This document shows, in pieces, positions 1 to 10,394 of a DNA stretch of 64,000 nt. Position numbers and translations under genes: made by a program. Each line of letters starts with the position of its first letter. Position 1 is the first letter of the stretch. The notes beneath the pieces were generated by a model. That model was not told where the DNA came from. It ran no database searches and saw only the letters and a program-made list of their open reading frames with translations. Location: assembly GCA_047495785.1 (NCBI GenBank), contig JBLDXI010000029.1, forward strand, positions 1,426,001 to 1,490,000. Direction: 5' to 3'. This DNA is from Lepidodermella squamata (taxonomy: Eukaryota > Gastrotricha).

Positions 1-1525
1 GAAATATGCAACTTGAGAACTGATTGAAATGACTCCATTTGATATAGATTCGCCTCTTTCTCAGGATAATCATGACCTTTATGTGGAGAAGAATTTCGAA
101 ACCTGAAATAACAGCGATAATGATAAACCAGGCCAGCGGGACCTGGCGCGTTGTCAAGCTTGTGCTTGGTGAGTCTTTTGGCATGTCTCCAGGAGTCAGT
201 GCATTCAACTCGATAAAACTGAAAGATCTCGGATCTGTTACATTGGTAGCATTTTCTTGGAGGGATGAGCGATATCTAACCACCAACCCTTTACCTCGAT
301 GCCAATTCATTATCACCTGAGGCTCGTAATCCCACTCTAACCGCTTCGAGTAGCGAAAACTTCCGTATCTCAGTCCTCTGAAGTTGACCAGACTTGCTGA
401 TAGATTCGCTATTTTCATGACAAGTTCCGGGTTTTTGGCATAGTCGCGAAGGGTCAAGTTCATGCGCTTCAGCTGCCGTTCAGTTTCGTTAAGGACGACA
501 ATGCTCTGGAGAGCAGCGTCGTAGCAAGCGTGTCGAAAAACATCCCCATCCCGCGGGGCGACTCCAGTTCGTTGGAGCATCATCTCATCGAAAGATACCA
601 AACTATTTCCGAGTTCATCAACGCCAGAAGAAGTCGTTGGATTAGCAGCTCCAATTAACAATAGCGACCGGAGTTGCTCAAGGTAGACACTTTGGTTACA
701 TCCTGGCGGATACAACTGGTTAGTAACAGGGTCTATAAAGATTATCGGTGAGATTAGGAACATGTACCTCGGCCCACTAAGTCCGTTTCTATGGGCCATG
801 CAAAGAAAAGCAAGAGTTTGCCTGCCATCAGAGCTTTCAAGGGCGAATATCCGAATATCATCCCGTTTAAAGGATAACATCATCTCATCAGAAATATCAA
901 TGAACGCTTCAAATCGTTGCACCCTAAGTCCGGCGGCTACTGCAATGTCGTAGAAGAGTATACCGTTTTCGACTGCAAAACTGTTAGCTAAAGCCACGAC
1001 TATGGCCAGTTTCCGCCAAGGAGTGAGTCTCTTGATGAAATGAAGGCGAACAACTAGGCCGAGCTCTGTTGAACCTCGAACACGATACATATTCGGGTAA
1101 ATGTTTCGTTTAGCTGTCTGAGCTGGGGATGTGCAAGACCCTGCGATCATCACCATGTTCAAATGATGAGCGATCGATCCCCAAGCCTTGCAACCGGGTG
1201 TTGCAATGGCACCAACCGTAACCGGGGCAATGAAGCTGCGGTTCCGTCCTGAATAAGGTAGATTTTCCCGCACAATATTCACCCCAGCTGCGGCTGCGCT
1301 GGCGGATTGAAGATCCTCGTCTCGTATGTCGAACTCGACTTGGTATCCAGGGAGTAGATTTTGTGAGTTTGCCATTTCTCCGACATATTTGACTGCCAGG
1401 CGGCACCTTTCGAAACTCGGTGGATATTGCGCCAAAATTACCAACCGGTCAGGAATCGCAGTGGCGGTGAATTCGAAAACAGTTAGTAACAACACGCACA
1501 ACAGCAGAGTCTGCAAAGCCAGCAT
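1..1525 (-). CDS. R1: GABA-B-like class C GPCR, 3' end beyond window edge
   Basis: The minus-strand frame is open from an ATG at 1525 to the window edge (508 codons), so the last membrane segments are missing only because the window stops. Residues 1-22 form a hydrophobic signal peptide. The next roughly 440 residues are an ANF-receptor (periplasmic-binding type) ligand domain with the subgroup signature GCKAWGSIA followed by MVMIAGSC. The first membrane segments (AWFIIIAVISGFEILL and onward) are present. It is a close duplicate of R3 (11965-14226), with the same start context and many identical codons, and its upstream sequence matches that of R3. Family knowledge says such receptors signal through G proteins at the plasma membrane; the ligand is unknown. 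There is no intron and no internal stop in the visible part. Confidence 0.88.
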   Translation of the reverse strand, partial: MLALQTLLLCVLLLTVFEFTATAIPDRLVILAQYPPSFERCRLAVKYVGEMANSQNLLPGYQVEFDIRDEDLQSASAAAAGVNIVRENLPYSGRNRSFIAPVTVGAIATPGCKAWGSIAHHLNMVMIAGSCTSPAQTAKRNIYPNMYRVRGSTELGLVVRLHFIKRLTPWRKLAIVVALANSFAVENGILFYDIAVAAGLRVQRFEAFIDISDEMMLSFKRDDIRIFALESSDGRQTLAFLCMAHRNGLSGPRYMFLISPIIFIDPVTNQLYPPGCNQSVYLEQLRSLLLIGAANPTTSSGVDELGNSLVSFDEMMLQRTGVAPRDGDVFRHACYDAALQSIVVLNETERQLKRMNLTLRDYAKNPELVMKIANLSASLVNFRGLRYGSFRYSKRLEWDYEPQVIMNWHRGKGLVVRYRSSLQENATNVTDPRSFSFIELNALTPGDMPKDSPSTSLTTRQVPLAWFIIIAVISGFEILLHIKVMIILRKRRIYIKWSHFNQFSSCIF

Positions 1526-1807
1526 ATTCGCTCTCGTTTTGAGGAGTTGAAGAGTTGAAGAAGCTGCACTGAATTCGTTAGCTCTACAATTTTTCGTGCT
1601 CGAAGCTCCTATTCGAGGCTAATTCTCAATTTGACAAAGCGTGGTTTATGTGTCGGGCGGAATGCTCACGGGCTTAATTTTTCATAAGAAAAGCACGACC
1701 TTATGTAGTTAATTGGCTGAAAAAATGTGTTGGAAATCGAGCAACGCCACTAGTTCTGATTATCCAAGAAATTCAGCAGAGTTTTCTTTTGAACTCAGGC
1801 GGGCAAC
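1526..1807. other. Upstream region of R1
   Basis: Non-coding sequence alignable by eye to the region upstream of R3 (14227-14530). Shared stretches include the block around 1612-1650 and the run ending in CTGATTATCCAAG. It includes the 13-bp motif at 1612-1624 shared with R2 and R3. The homology is interrupted at 1808 by a transposon. Confidence 0.6.
1612..1624 (-). promoter_or_regulatory. 13-bp motif shared upstream of R1, R2 and R3
   Basis: Minus-strand AATTAGCCTCGAA lies about 86 bp upstream of the R1 start. Identical copies lie upstream of R2 (10524-10536, about 129 bp) and R3 (14305-14317, about 78 bp). R2 is much more diverged from R1 and R3 than they are from each other, so retention of the motif suggests a regulatory or 5' UTR role. 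This is inference from conservation only. Confidence 0.4.
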
Positions 1808-1809
1808 TA

Positions 1810-3300
1810 CACTGTAAAAAATAGGGGGGTGATTACCCCGAATTTACTCCATTCAATTGTATGGCGCTTGGGGGGTAAAATGCACACGGGGTGCATTGAA
1901 ATTACTCCTCAGAGTTTTTTTCGTAAGGATTATTTACCACAGAGAGGGTAATTATCTTCCAGCATGTCTTTCATTGCTGAGGGGTAATTACCCTGAAATT
2001 ATTCCTAATTATTTCAATTAAATTGTTAGGAATTATTTTTGAATAAATATTCAAGCAATAAATTATTTTTAATTATTCAATTAAATAATCAATTATTCGA
2101 ATTAATAAGGAGGGTCCCAAGGTATCAGGATGGCACCACATGCCAACAAGTTTAAACTTCTAAAACTTTTAAATTTTCTTCTTTTCATTGCACAATGTTA
2201 ATGAATGATTTGAGCTAGTTTTTTGCAAACAAGCCTTTCTGTGCCGCAACGAATGCGAGCGAGTCGAACAATTTGCATATGCACATGGCTGAGTTCAGCC
2301 ATTATTTAGAATTCGGCTGATTTGAGTTATGAGATTGAATGCATTTCGCAAAGCAAATCGATAAAGTTAATACTCCAACGTTGCACCACCGAATAGCGCT
2401 AGCTCAATTGGGAAGCCACTGCTGATTGAGTGGAGGTGATATTTTAAAGGTGAAAAACTGACTTGAATATTGACTAGGTGGAGCTTCTTAATTGCTTTGA
2501 TTAATTGCTTAGGCATTGCAGTTAATTTGAGTTGAACCAGTCATTACATTTAGATTTATTTTATTAAGATTTAGCGAGGACCCTGTTACTAATTGAGAGC
2601 TATAATCTAGAATCCAATTGAAGAACGATTTTGGAGAGTTAGCGATGCCAGCCACGTTGCCGGCACTAAAATTAGCTGAAATTTTGCGCCATCCCATAGA
2701 TCTTGAAAATTAGCTGCGATCATTGGTTATTTGTGTTTATGTTTAAAATCCAACCCTGAAATAACTCGGCTATGGTAAACCGTATATACCGTATTATCAG
2801 GGAGGGACTTCTAATTTATTCAGGGACCTTTTTTGCCTGGCTTAGGTGACTGCAAAATCGATATCAAAATCTCTGAAAGGATCTTACTGCGCATCATATC
2901 AGCGCTGCAAATACGAAGGTACATATACGGTAAAATTCAGACTCAGGATGTCATTGTGTTTTTGACCATCCTCGACCATGAGATATTTACCAGAGTTTAT
3001 CCTCAACTTTTTTTACTTATGCTAACATGTTTTAGAGGTTTATAACACTAATATTTCATAATTAAAAATCAAATAAATAATTTATTTATTGAAATAAAAT
3101 TAACAAATTTGCGCGAGGGTGATTGCCCTTAGATTGCCACCCAAGAAAAGAATTGCCACAGTTAATTACCACCCAAGGGTATTTACCCCACTTTTACCTT
3201 GGAGCGAATTACCACAAAGAGATAGGCGGGAGCATTTACTCCTCAAAAAATTGAAAAAGGGTAAATACCCAGGGTAATCAGCACCCTATTTTTTACAGTG
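1810..3300. mobile_element. Non-autonomous TA-target DNA transposon, 1491 bp
   Basis: Terminal inverted repeats start CACTGTAAAAAATAGGG at both ends and are flanked by TA on both sides (1808-1809 and 3301-3302). The duplicated locus beside R3 lacks the insert, so the empty site is visible around 14515. Subterminal regions carry repeated blocks of the GGGTAATTACCC type in both orientations. No transposase frame is present. TA duplication and TIR form suggest a Tc1/mariner-like or related non-autonomous element; the superfamily is uncertain. Confidence 0.8.
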
Positions 3301-3472
3301 TAGTTATTAACGTTAGATGACGCACATCCACAGCGTTTTTTATGTTTTTCAATTTTCAATCCACTCAAAAATAATGGGTAATTCGAAACTTCAGAATTCA
3401 TTTATCATTTGCCAACTATAACGCATAATGAATTTATGCGCACAAGGAAGAGGGTTCAAAACGATTGCAATA

Positions 3473-4334
3473 CTACTTCAAGTTAGCGAACCGCACCAAT
3501 TCTATCAATTTCGTCACTTCATTTCTACATTGGAGCAGTTGAATAAAATCACGGGGAAGAGCTTGAACCAAACTTCCTAGCACCATAACCGTCACAGATA
3601 GAGCCAGCGATTTCTCCTCGACAAAATCCGTCTCGCAATCAAGAATTCGAGACAGATACATCAAGACAGCCTCGTATTTACGATAGTTCGAATGGTTGCC
3701 TTCGAAAGCAGGCCAGTTTTCGGGTGGCTCAGTTTTCGCAGCGACGGCAATCAGTAAGTTGCAAGTATTTCGCAGGTCGTAGGTCAGGGGAGCCTCAAGT
3801 TGCCCGACTCTTTCAATAAGAACCCTAAAAATTATCTTTGAAGCTGCTGATTCTAAAAATTCTGCTTGATAATGCCGAGTCATGAAGTAACTCTCGGGTC
3901 GCTTTGACCTTGCAGCCCTCTTTCAGTGCCATTGCGACCATTCGAATGCAAGATATTCAACCCCAGAAGGAACCCGATGGCCGACCTCAAATTCAACAGC
4001 CCCCTAGCAAATCGTATCTTCGGGTGTTGAGAAGAGCATCGATAATGGGTAGTAATTTCTTATCAGCCGGTGACTCGACCAAACGTTCAAATGTTTCGAA
4101 ATCGCCGTCGTTTTTAGCGTGATAAGCTGCGGCGGAGTGGAAGGTTTCAAGCAAGTAAATTTCGTTGAGTTTGGCGTGCCATTTACCGAGGCTCATTGTG
4201 CCATTCGTCACAGCGACGGAGTCGATTGGCTTCAGAGCACGTTGCCATTCGTTTGCGATTGTCAGCTCGCGACTGGCGGATTTCGAGTTGCCAGAGCGCA
4301 TGATTTTGTTGAAAGTCTTCACGTGCTTGGCCAT
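3473..4334 (-). pseudogene. Xa: decayed member of the RYDLIG-motif family
   Basis: The N-terminal part (4334 down to about 3996) reads 112 residues ending in RRYDLLG and contains the family Trp (NGTMSLGKW). Sequence then jumps to the segment equivalent to residues about 285 onward of Xc, so roughly 600 bp of the middle is missing. Around 3890-3960 a frameshift and a short insertion disrupt the frame. The C-terminal part (3473-3850) is again highly similar to Xc, including LTYDLRNTCNLLIAVAA and the end VTKLI.LVRFA.LK. Flanking sequence below 3473 also matches that below Xc. It is therefore a degraded duplicate of Xc. Confidence 0.78.
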
Positions 4335-5127
4335 ATTTTTATATCAGCCTAGAAATTCGTAAAAATAGTTTGCTGTTGACTTGTATAATTTTATCCTTGA
4401 ATAATATCTAAATCCAATTATTATTTAATATTCAAAATATAAGGGAAAAATTGGGAGATCCCTAGTAATCAGAGCGGGTCTTAAGCGGACGAGAAATGAG
4501 GAAATTAGGAATTTAAAAGTAAAACAAAGAAAATTCTATTAACTTTAAAAACCGGTTCTAATATTTAAACTAGTTCATATGTTACCTCGAACGCGAACTA
4601 TGTTTCCTCCTCCAATAACTGGTTTATTTATTTAACAAACTTCATGCTTAGGGTGAAGGATTACTGCAAAACTGTCAACGTAAGTGACACAGGCTGTTGT
4701 TTTGTCTCAGAGACACAGGTGAAACTAAACAAGATGTGACTCCAGGTGTGACTCCGCCATACATGAAAATTGTTCAACAAATTTCAGTTAAATTCATTGA
4801 AAGATTGGGAAACTTGTAGCGCAATCCCCAGCGTCTCAACAACGTTTTTCGAAGTTAAAAACATAAGAAAATTCTGATAATTAGGTTCTTGTCAAGATGA
4901 TTCATCGGCAAGTAAATATTTTGACTTGTGAAATTTTCGAAGTTCGTCTAAATTTCGCGCTCATTCAGCGGGGCATCATTGAACGCTCTTCGCGGAAAAC
5001 TGCAACTCGAGATTCACCACTGGTTCCCCGGTCGTACATGGGAATAGGCAACGATTTCCGTAAATTCAAGAAAATATATCTCTTAAAAATTTCAACGATA
5101 AAAAATAAAATTTGCTGATGACTGTTC
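4335..5127. other. Intergenic, nothing recognised
   Basis: AT-rich sequence with no supported gene, RNA or repeat between Xa and the small inverted-repeat element at 5128. Confidence 0.5.
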
Positions 5128-5310
5128 GTTTTGGCGTCGTTGAATAACTCGGATGTAGACAATTGTCAGTTTCGAGGTAGAATGTTGGAAGTGGAAAGCG
5201 ATTTGCTTTTGCTTCTTCGTTCACGTAAAAACACCATAATTTACTTGTCATCCGTCGCCTTGAAACTGAAGTAAACAAGCTTAAATCCGAGTTATTCAAC
5301 GACGCTAACG
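5128..5310. mobile_element. MITE-B copy 1 (about 183 bp)
   Basis: A perfect 21-bp inverted repeat, GCGTCGTTGAATAACTCGGAT at 5134-5154 against its complement at 5285-5305, bounds a short non-coding core. A second, diverged copy with the same ends lies at 16015-16213. Two copies with shared ends and no coding capacity indicate a MITE family. Confidence 0.75.
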
Positions 5311-5482
5311 TGTTGTAACGGCTTGGACCATTTTTACTGCGAAATTTGGCCTCGAATCTTGGATGTATACATAAGAATGCAAAGAACAAAGAACGAAAAA
5401 AAGTTGCATTTCAATCTTTGATTTTGAAAATATCCTTTTATTTCAAAATTTTGAACAAATTAGCCACCGATGTATAATGCAT

Positions 5483-6685
5483 TTAATAGTCAAAGGAGAG
5501 AAAAAACGACGTCAGAATAGCAACAAAAATTAATGAACAAGAAATAGCCAGCCAAGTCTCAATTGAAGCCATAGAAGCCACAGATTTCGCTCGATCAATT
5601 TGGCTGTCGATGAAAGTCTTTGGAACAACAACAACCTCATTGACCGCAATTCTCCTCTCCGGATCGACACTGGCCAGAAGATCTTGACAAGCTTTTTCGA
5701 AGCCAGCAGAGTCCGATTCCCGGGTTTCATTCGGAGAGAATTCCTTCAGCGCTTCAGACAGCTTCTCGTCTGCCTTAATTTTCTTCAGTTTGTCGAATTC
5801 ATCTCTGATTTCATCAGCAGCCTTCACAGCTCGGGACAGCTGGACGACAACATTTGTGAAAGCGTTCCCGATTGAATCAACGTCAACGCCTCGAACGGTG
5901 AGCGAAATATTTCGCTGTAAAATCGATTTAAATCGATCTTTACCAAGCCAGAATTTGACAAATTGCGACGGCTGGATGTGATCAATATCAGCGAGAAAAT
6001 ACCGAGATCGATTATTCGCCATAGCCAAACTGCAAGCCGCCATCATCATTCCAACTCGATGGCCCTCTTCGACCTCGCCATTTTGAAAAATAAATGAGGT
6101 CAACTTCAAAAATTGCGATAAAAGTTCATGTGAATTTGCGAGATTATTGAAATGATCTCCATATTCATCGCGATCGGTTAGAAAAATCGCCGATAATAAT
6201 TCGCAGATTTTTTTGATGTAACTCTGCCGCCTCAGGCCTCGTCTCGGGTGTTCGAAAATGAAGAGTAATTTGAACACAAATTGTTGGACGTATTCAGAAT
6301 TTGACAGGAAATATCGCCCGATTAAATCGTAGCGTTTCAGCTCGAGAAGTTCGAAACAAATTGGGACCAGTTTTTGGTCGCCGCTAGATTCGAGCAGGGT
6401 GTCGAAAGCTTCGAAATCGCCACTGCCCCAAGCTCCGAGCATGGCGGACATTTGGATGGATTCAATTGAGACAACTTCAGCCAGTGTCGTTTGTCAGATT
6501 TCGTCGCTGATTGAGCCGTTGAGCAGTTGACCGCGGGAAATAGGTTGAAGTACTCGGCGCCATTCGGTGACGACTTTTTCGGCTAAACAGGCCTCACTAG
6601 CGGCGATGCTGCGGTGAGCTGAATAGGTTTGCCTAGCTCTTGGCTGCCCGCGAAAAATTACTAGTAAAATTATTAGTCTCGGCAT
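5483..6685 (-). pseudogene. Xb: RYDLIG-motif family member with in-frame TGA at the conserved Trp
   Basis: From ATG 6685 the frame reads 63 codons, meets TGA at 6494-6496, then stays open in the same frame to the stop at 5483-5485 (401 codons in all). The stop replaces a Trp that lies nine positions into the NG[ST] motif in Xa, Xc and Xd. After it come RYDLIGRYFLS and a helical body, ending in a lysine/glutamate-rich stretch and a C-terminal hydrophobic segment (about residues 375-397) that looks like a tail anchor and is absent from Xc and Xd. The N-terminus (MPRLIILLVIF) is also hydrophobic. There is no other lesion, so inactivation is recent, polymorphic or a sequence error. A shorter product starting at 6451 (322 residues) is possible. 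The function of the family is unknown. Confidence 0.72.
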
Positions 6686-8123
6686 GCTATGGAAGACAAT
6701 AAACGCGTCATTATTCGGCGTATATTATTTTCCGAAAAATGACGAAAATTCAGGCTAAATTCAACATTTTTAATAATTCGAGGCAAAGGTCTAAAATATT
6801 GTGTCCGGTTATTCTGTTAATCTGGGGGTTTTGCTAACACTTTGGCTATGCTGTATTTTGAGAGCATGTTTGTACCTGAAATTCAGTTGAGGATATGAAG
6901 CCTTGTAGCCATACCACAGGAGGTGAATTTTAAGACCTAGCCTCCAACCCAAACCTAACCCAAATCTAACCCTAACCCTAACCAGTTAAACAACGAATAA
7001 AATGGTTAGGTATTGAATTAAATGAAATTAGGCACTAAGATTTACGTGCGGTTCATGGAATTCAAGAAATTAACTTTTTCCTCGCTTCTCGTTTCAGATC
7101 CATCGGCAATCTGGTGCACGCTATCATTGCAGCACCTGTCGTCTGTTGACGGTAAATGGCAAGCTGCGGCGAACAGCCGATTCCGTCAGGTAAACAGCTA
7201 AATCAGAGGCAATAATATGGACACGCCAGTACATTTATGAGTGCTCATCACGATGTTTTCCTTCTTCGGTCGCGCGACGGAAGAAATAACTTGATTGGAG
7301 TAATAATCCGTGTATCGCTATTTATTTAAATCTCAATTAGAAGATTGGAATTTTTATTGGTTTTTACATTTGCCCATAGGGTAAAAGCTCCCAATCTCGC
7401 TTAGTTTCTGACACTCTTCAGTCTTACCTGCACATGCCAGCCAAACGAGCGGTGAACTCCTTATAGCTAAAAAAATTACTTTTAAAATGAATGCTCACTC
7501 GCGAACAAATTCCTCACCAAAATCATGAAGTGCGCGCGAAAAATTGAAATCACGTAATTTTGGAAGCCTGTAACTTGTAATGGCTAGGGTTTTCGACCCC
7601 GTAGAACACGAATTTCACTGCAGTTGAGCTTTTGAACGACGGCGATTAATCCATTTACTAAAATAGATGGTTATTCTGCCAGAACGTTAGTTAAGCCAAT
7701 ATTTGTATTAATCATCAATTCTATAGCGAACTTCTCCGATTCATTTTCTCCGATTTTCTGTGAATTTAGAATTCGGCCTAGAAACCAAATTTAATACCAC
7801 TGCATGGTTGGAGGATTCAACCTGAACCTTTGTGTAAAGCATGTGCGGCGCACGCACAGTTGCAACAAGTCCGGAGAAGGCTCACTAAGTTATGCAATAG
7901 AAAGACAATCAATCAATATTATCATTAATACCATTGTTGGAGGTTTGAGAAATCGCATAAAATCGGACAAAATAAATCCAAGTTCGCTCCAAGTAAGATC
8001 ATAAAATAGCTGCGCTCTTAGAATGAAGAATCTACTGCCCTGGAAAAGTCTTTCAAGTTAACTTTCTTCGAATTTCGTATAGCAGCTGTCAGGGTTTATT
8101 TGCGAATAACCAGTTCCTTAACT
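6686..8123. other. Intergenic with telomere-like tract and possible orphan exon
   Basis: It contains degenerate CCTAAC-type repeats (about 6945-6986) and one isolated exon-like segment at 7098-7189 on the plus strand. That segment has a pyrimidine-rich acceptor ending TTTCAG and a GTAAAC donor, with an open frame including YHCSTCRLL. No partner exon was found. The rest is unremarkable. Confidence 0.4.
6945..6986. repeat. Short interstitial telomere-like repeat
   Basis: Degenerate units grading into three consecutive CTAACC/CCCTAA-type hexamers (TCTAACCCTAACCCTAACC). The tract is too short to mark a chromosome end. It is compatible with the TTAGGG telomere type of most non-arthropod animals. 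Confidence 0.55.
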
Positions 8124-10394
8124 CTAAATGTGTCGTGTCTTTGCTGGGCAGAAGCGTATTTTCTTCTGATTTTTTCTGATTTTCTTTCTATTTTCGTTAT
8201 AATGGAATACGCCATCAGAAACTGAAGCGATCATCACAATGATGGACAGGAAAAGGTCGAAGTAATAACTGGGCGCAATGATGTAGCCAACAGCTGTCGA
8301 AGCTGCAAAAAGGCTCGATGCTACGGCGAACGACAAATTACGAAGTCGAAATGCCGGGCGTTTTTTCATCAAGTTTCGATGCGACTGCATGCGCAAGATA
8401 AAGATGAAGCACATAAACATCACGGTGACATAGAGACATAGAAGAGTCGCTATCCAATTACCAGCCCACGTAGATTCGCAGACAACTGCATCCGTCGTGA
8501 GATAAGTGTCGATAGCTGGGTCGTAAACAAGAGCAGACTTTGACATTGTCGAAGTTGTGACCGGGTCTACAACGAACCAGATGACCAAGACGATCAAATT
8601 GATAGTGACAAATGCTAAAGTGACGGGTATGACCAGTTTATCGCTGTTTCCAATCAATAGAGGCGAAACAGCTGCCCGTACTGTAAGCGTGCTTTCAGTC
8701 GATCTCAAAACAGCAGACTCAATGAAATGTGAGTTGATGACAAGATATCGGCTATTGGACATGATTTTACCGGCAGACAGCCCGAATAGCAACGAAGCTC
8801 CTATTATCAGGGATGTAAAAGCTAGTTGGCAAGACCTTTCCGAACGCTGATGGAAAGTGGTGGGGAAAGAACAAGCTGCAATAGCGAGAAAACCGTAACC
8901 AGACAGCAAAACAAACGATTTGACAGAAAGTTTCATTTTCCACCAAAGAAATACCGCTAGCATAATGAACTGTGATATGGCTGTCGAAGACACGACTGCG
9001 AAAACAGGTAGCGAGATTCCTTCATGTCTTGTCTCATATCTCGGCGAATCAGAAGGCATGGTCTCTGGACTCATAGGAAAGATAGTTCTGAACACGAAAG
9101 CATCGCTCGCTGTGTTGTTTGTCGCATTTGCTGCTAAAGATCCGACGTAGCGAACTTCAAGACCTATGCCTAGCTTCCATGTCATAACGGCCTGAGGTTC
9201 GTAATCCCATTCCAAGCGATTCGAGTAACGAAAATCCCCGAATCTGAGGCTGCGATACCGTATAGAGCTCGTTGATTCATTCGCGATTTTCATAACTAGT
9301 TCGGGGTGATCCCTGTAGTCCTTTAGGCTCATGTTCATCGCTGATAATCGCTTCTCTGTTTCATTGAGCACCATGATAACCTCTAGGGCGGCGTCGTAGC
9401 AGACGTGGCGAAATCCTTCTCCTACTCGAGACATGTTACTAGCGGCAAGAAGACTCTCAAAGCCAGCCTGTGTATTCCCGAGCTCATCAACAATCGACGA
9501 GAGACCAGGGGCTGCTTCAGCTGATCCAATAATCAACGTTGTTTTAAGCTGCTCCATATACATACTCCTCGTACATCCAGAAGGATAGATTTGGTCGACA
9601 TATGGTTCCAGGAAGGAGATGGCTTGAATCAAAAACATGTATCTTGGTCCGGTGATTCCATGTTTGAAGGCCAAGCATAAAAATGTGATAACCATGACTC
9701 CATCGGAGTTCTCAAAGGCGAAAATTCGAACGTCGTCCTTCCTGAAAGATTCCATTATCTCGGCATTCAAGTCGCTGAATGCCTCGAATGGTTGGATTTT
9801 CAAACCAGAGCTAACCGCTAGACTATGGAAGAATGTACCAGCTTCGACTGTATAAGGATTGCCGAGATCCATCACAATGGCAATTTTTCTCCACGTAGTA
9901 AATTGCTTGATGAAATGAAGACGAGCGATCAGGCCGAGTTCAGCCGGACATCGAACTCGGTACATATTCGGGTACAAATCTCGACGGGCTGTTTGAGACG
10001 GAGCTACACAAGAACCGGCTATCATAACCATGTTCATAAATCCGGCAATAGATCCCCAAGCTTTACATCCAGCTGTAGCGATAGGGCCTACACTTACCGG
10101 AGAGACGTAGTATGATTCGTTTCTCGTGCTGGTCACGTGTTCGTTGATAAATTTAACGCCTTCAGTAGCTGGGTTCCCACTGAAAACAACTTCTCTTCTC
10201 ATATCGTAGTCAACGTGATAGCCGGGTAGTAGATTTCGCTGGTTTACGATATCTCCGACATAGAGCATAGCGTATCGGCATCTTTCTAGCTCTGATGGTA
10301 TTTGGGTTAGTATCAGCAATCGATCCGGCGATTTCGACATGATAGGTAAGATCATCACTGCTAGCACAAAGCTTGACATAGTGAGAATAATCAT
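8124..10394 (-). CDS. R2: GABA-B-like class C GPCR (756 aa)
   Basis: Single-exon receptor. Residues 1-20 are a signal peptide. Residues about 25-450 form the ANF-receptor ligand domain, with signature GPIATAGCKAWGSIA and an N-glycosylation sequon NES. Seven hydrophobic segments run from about 460 to 733. The TM3-top Cys (ERSCQLAF) and an extracellular-loop-2 Cys (VVCESTW) that normally pair in class C receptors are present. There is no cysteine-rich linker between ligand domain and membrane bundle, as in GABA-B receptors. The tail is only about 23 residues and strongly basic (KKIRKNQKKIR), so the GABA-B coiled coil is absent. It belongs to the minus-strand subgroup with R1, R3 and R6. No intron, no lesion; ligand unknown. 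Confidence 0.92.
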   Translation of the reverse strand: MIILTMSSFVLAVMILPIMSKSPDRLLILTQIPSELERCRYAMLYVGDIVNQRNLLPGYHVDYDMRREVVFSGNPATEGVKFINEHVTSTRNESYYVSPVSVGPIATAGCKAWGSIAGFMNMVMIAGSCVAPSQTARRDLYPNMYRVRCPAELGLIARLHFIKQFTTWRKIAIVMDLGNPYTVEAGTFFHSLAVSSGLKIQPFEAFSDLNAEIMESFRKDDVRIFAFENSDGVMVITFLCLAFKHGITGPRYMFLIQAISFLEPYVDQIYPSGCTRSMYMEQLKTTLIIGSAEAAPGLSSIVDELGNTQAGFESLLAASNMSRVGEGFRHVCYDAALEVIMVLNETEKRLSAMNMSLKDYRDHPELVMKIANESTSSIRYRSLRFGDFRYSNRLEWDYEPQAVMTWKLGIGLEVRYVGSLAANATNNTASDAFVFRTIFPMSPETMPSDSPRYETRHEGISLPVFAVVSSTAISQFIMLAVFLWWKMKLSVKSFVLLSGYGFLAIAACSFPTTFHQRSERSCQLAFTSLIIGASLLFGLSAGKIMSNSRYLVINSHFIESAVLRSTESTLTVRAAVSPLLIGNSDKLVIPVTLAFVTINLIVLVIWFVVDPVTTSTMSKSALVYDPAIDTYLTTDAVVCESTWAGNWIATLLCLYVTVMFMCFIFILRMQSHRNLMKKRPAFRLRNLSFAVASSLFAASTAVGYIIAPSYYFDLFLSIIVMIASVSDGVFHYNENRKKIRKNQKKIRFCPAKTRHI

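Noticed and set aside
7804-8004. Short plus-strand frame as a gene
   Set aside because: No start context, splice partners or paralogue support.
8557-9150. Plus-strand frames opposite receptor genes (also at 9637-10115, 13388-14266 and 31541-32881)
   Set aside because: Antisense shadows of well-supported receptor coding sequence.
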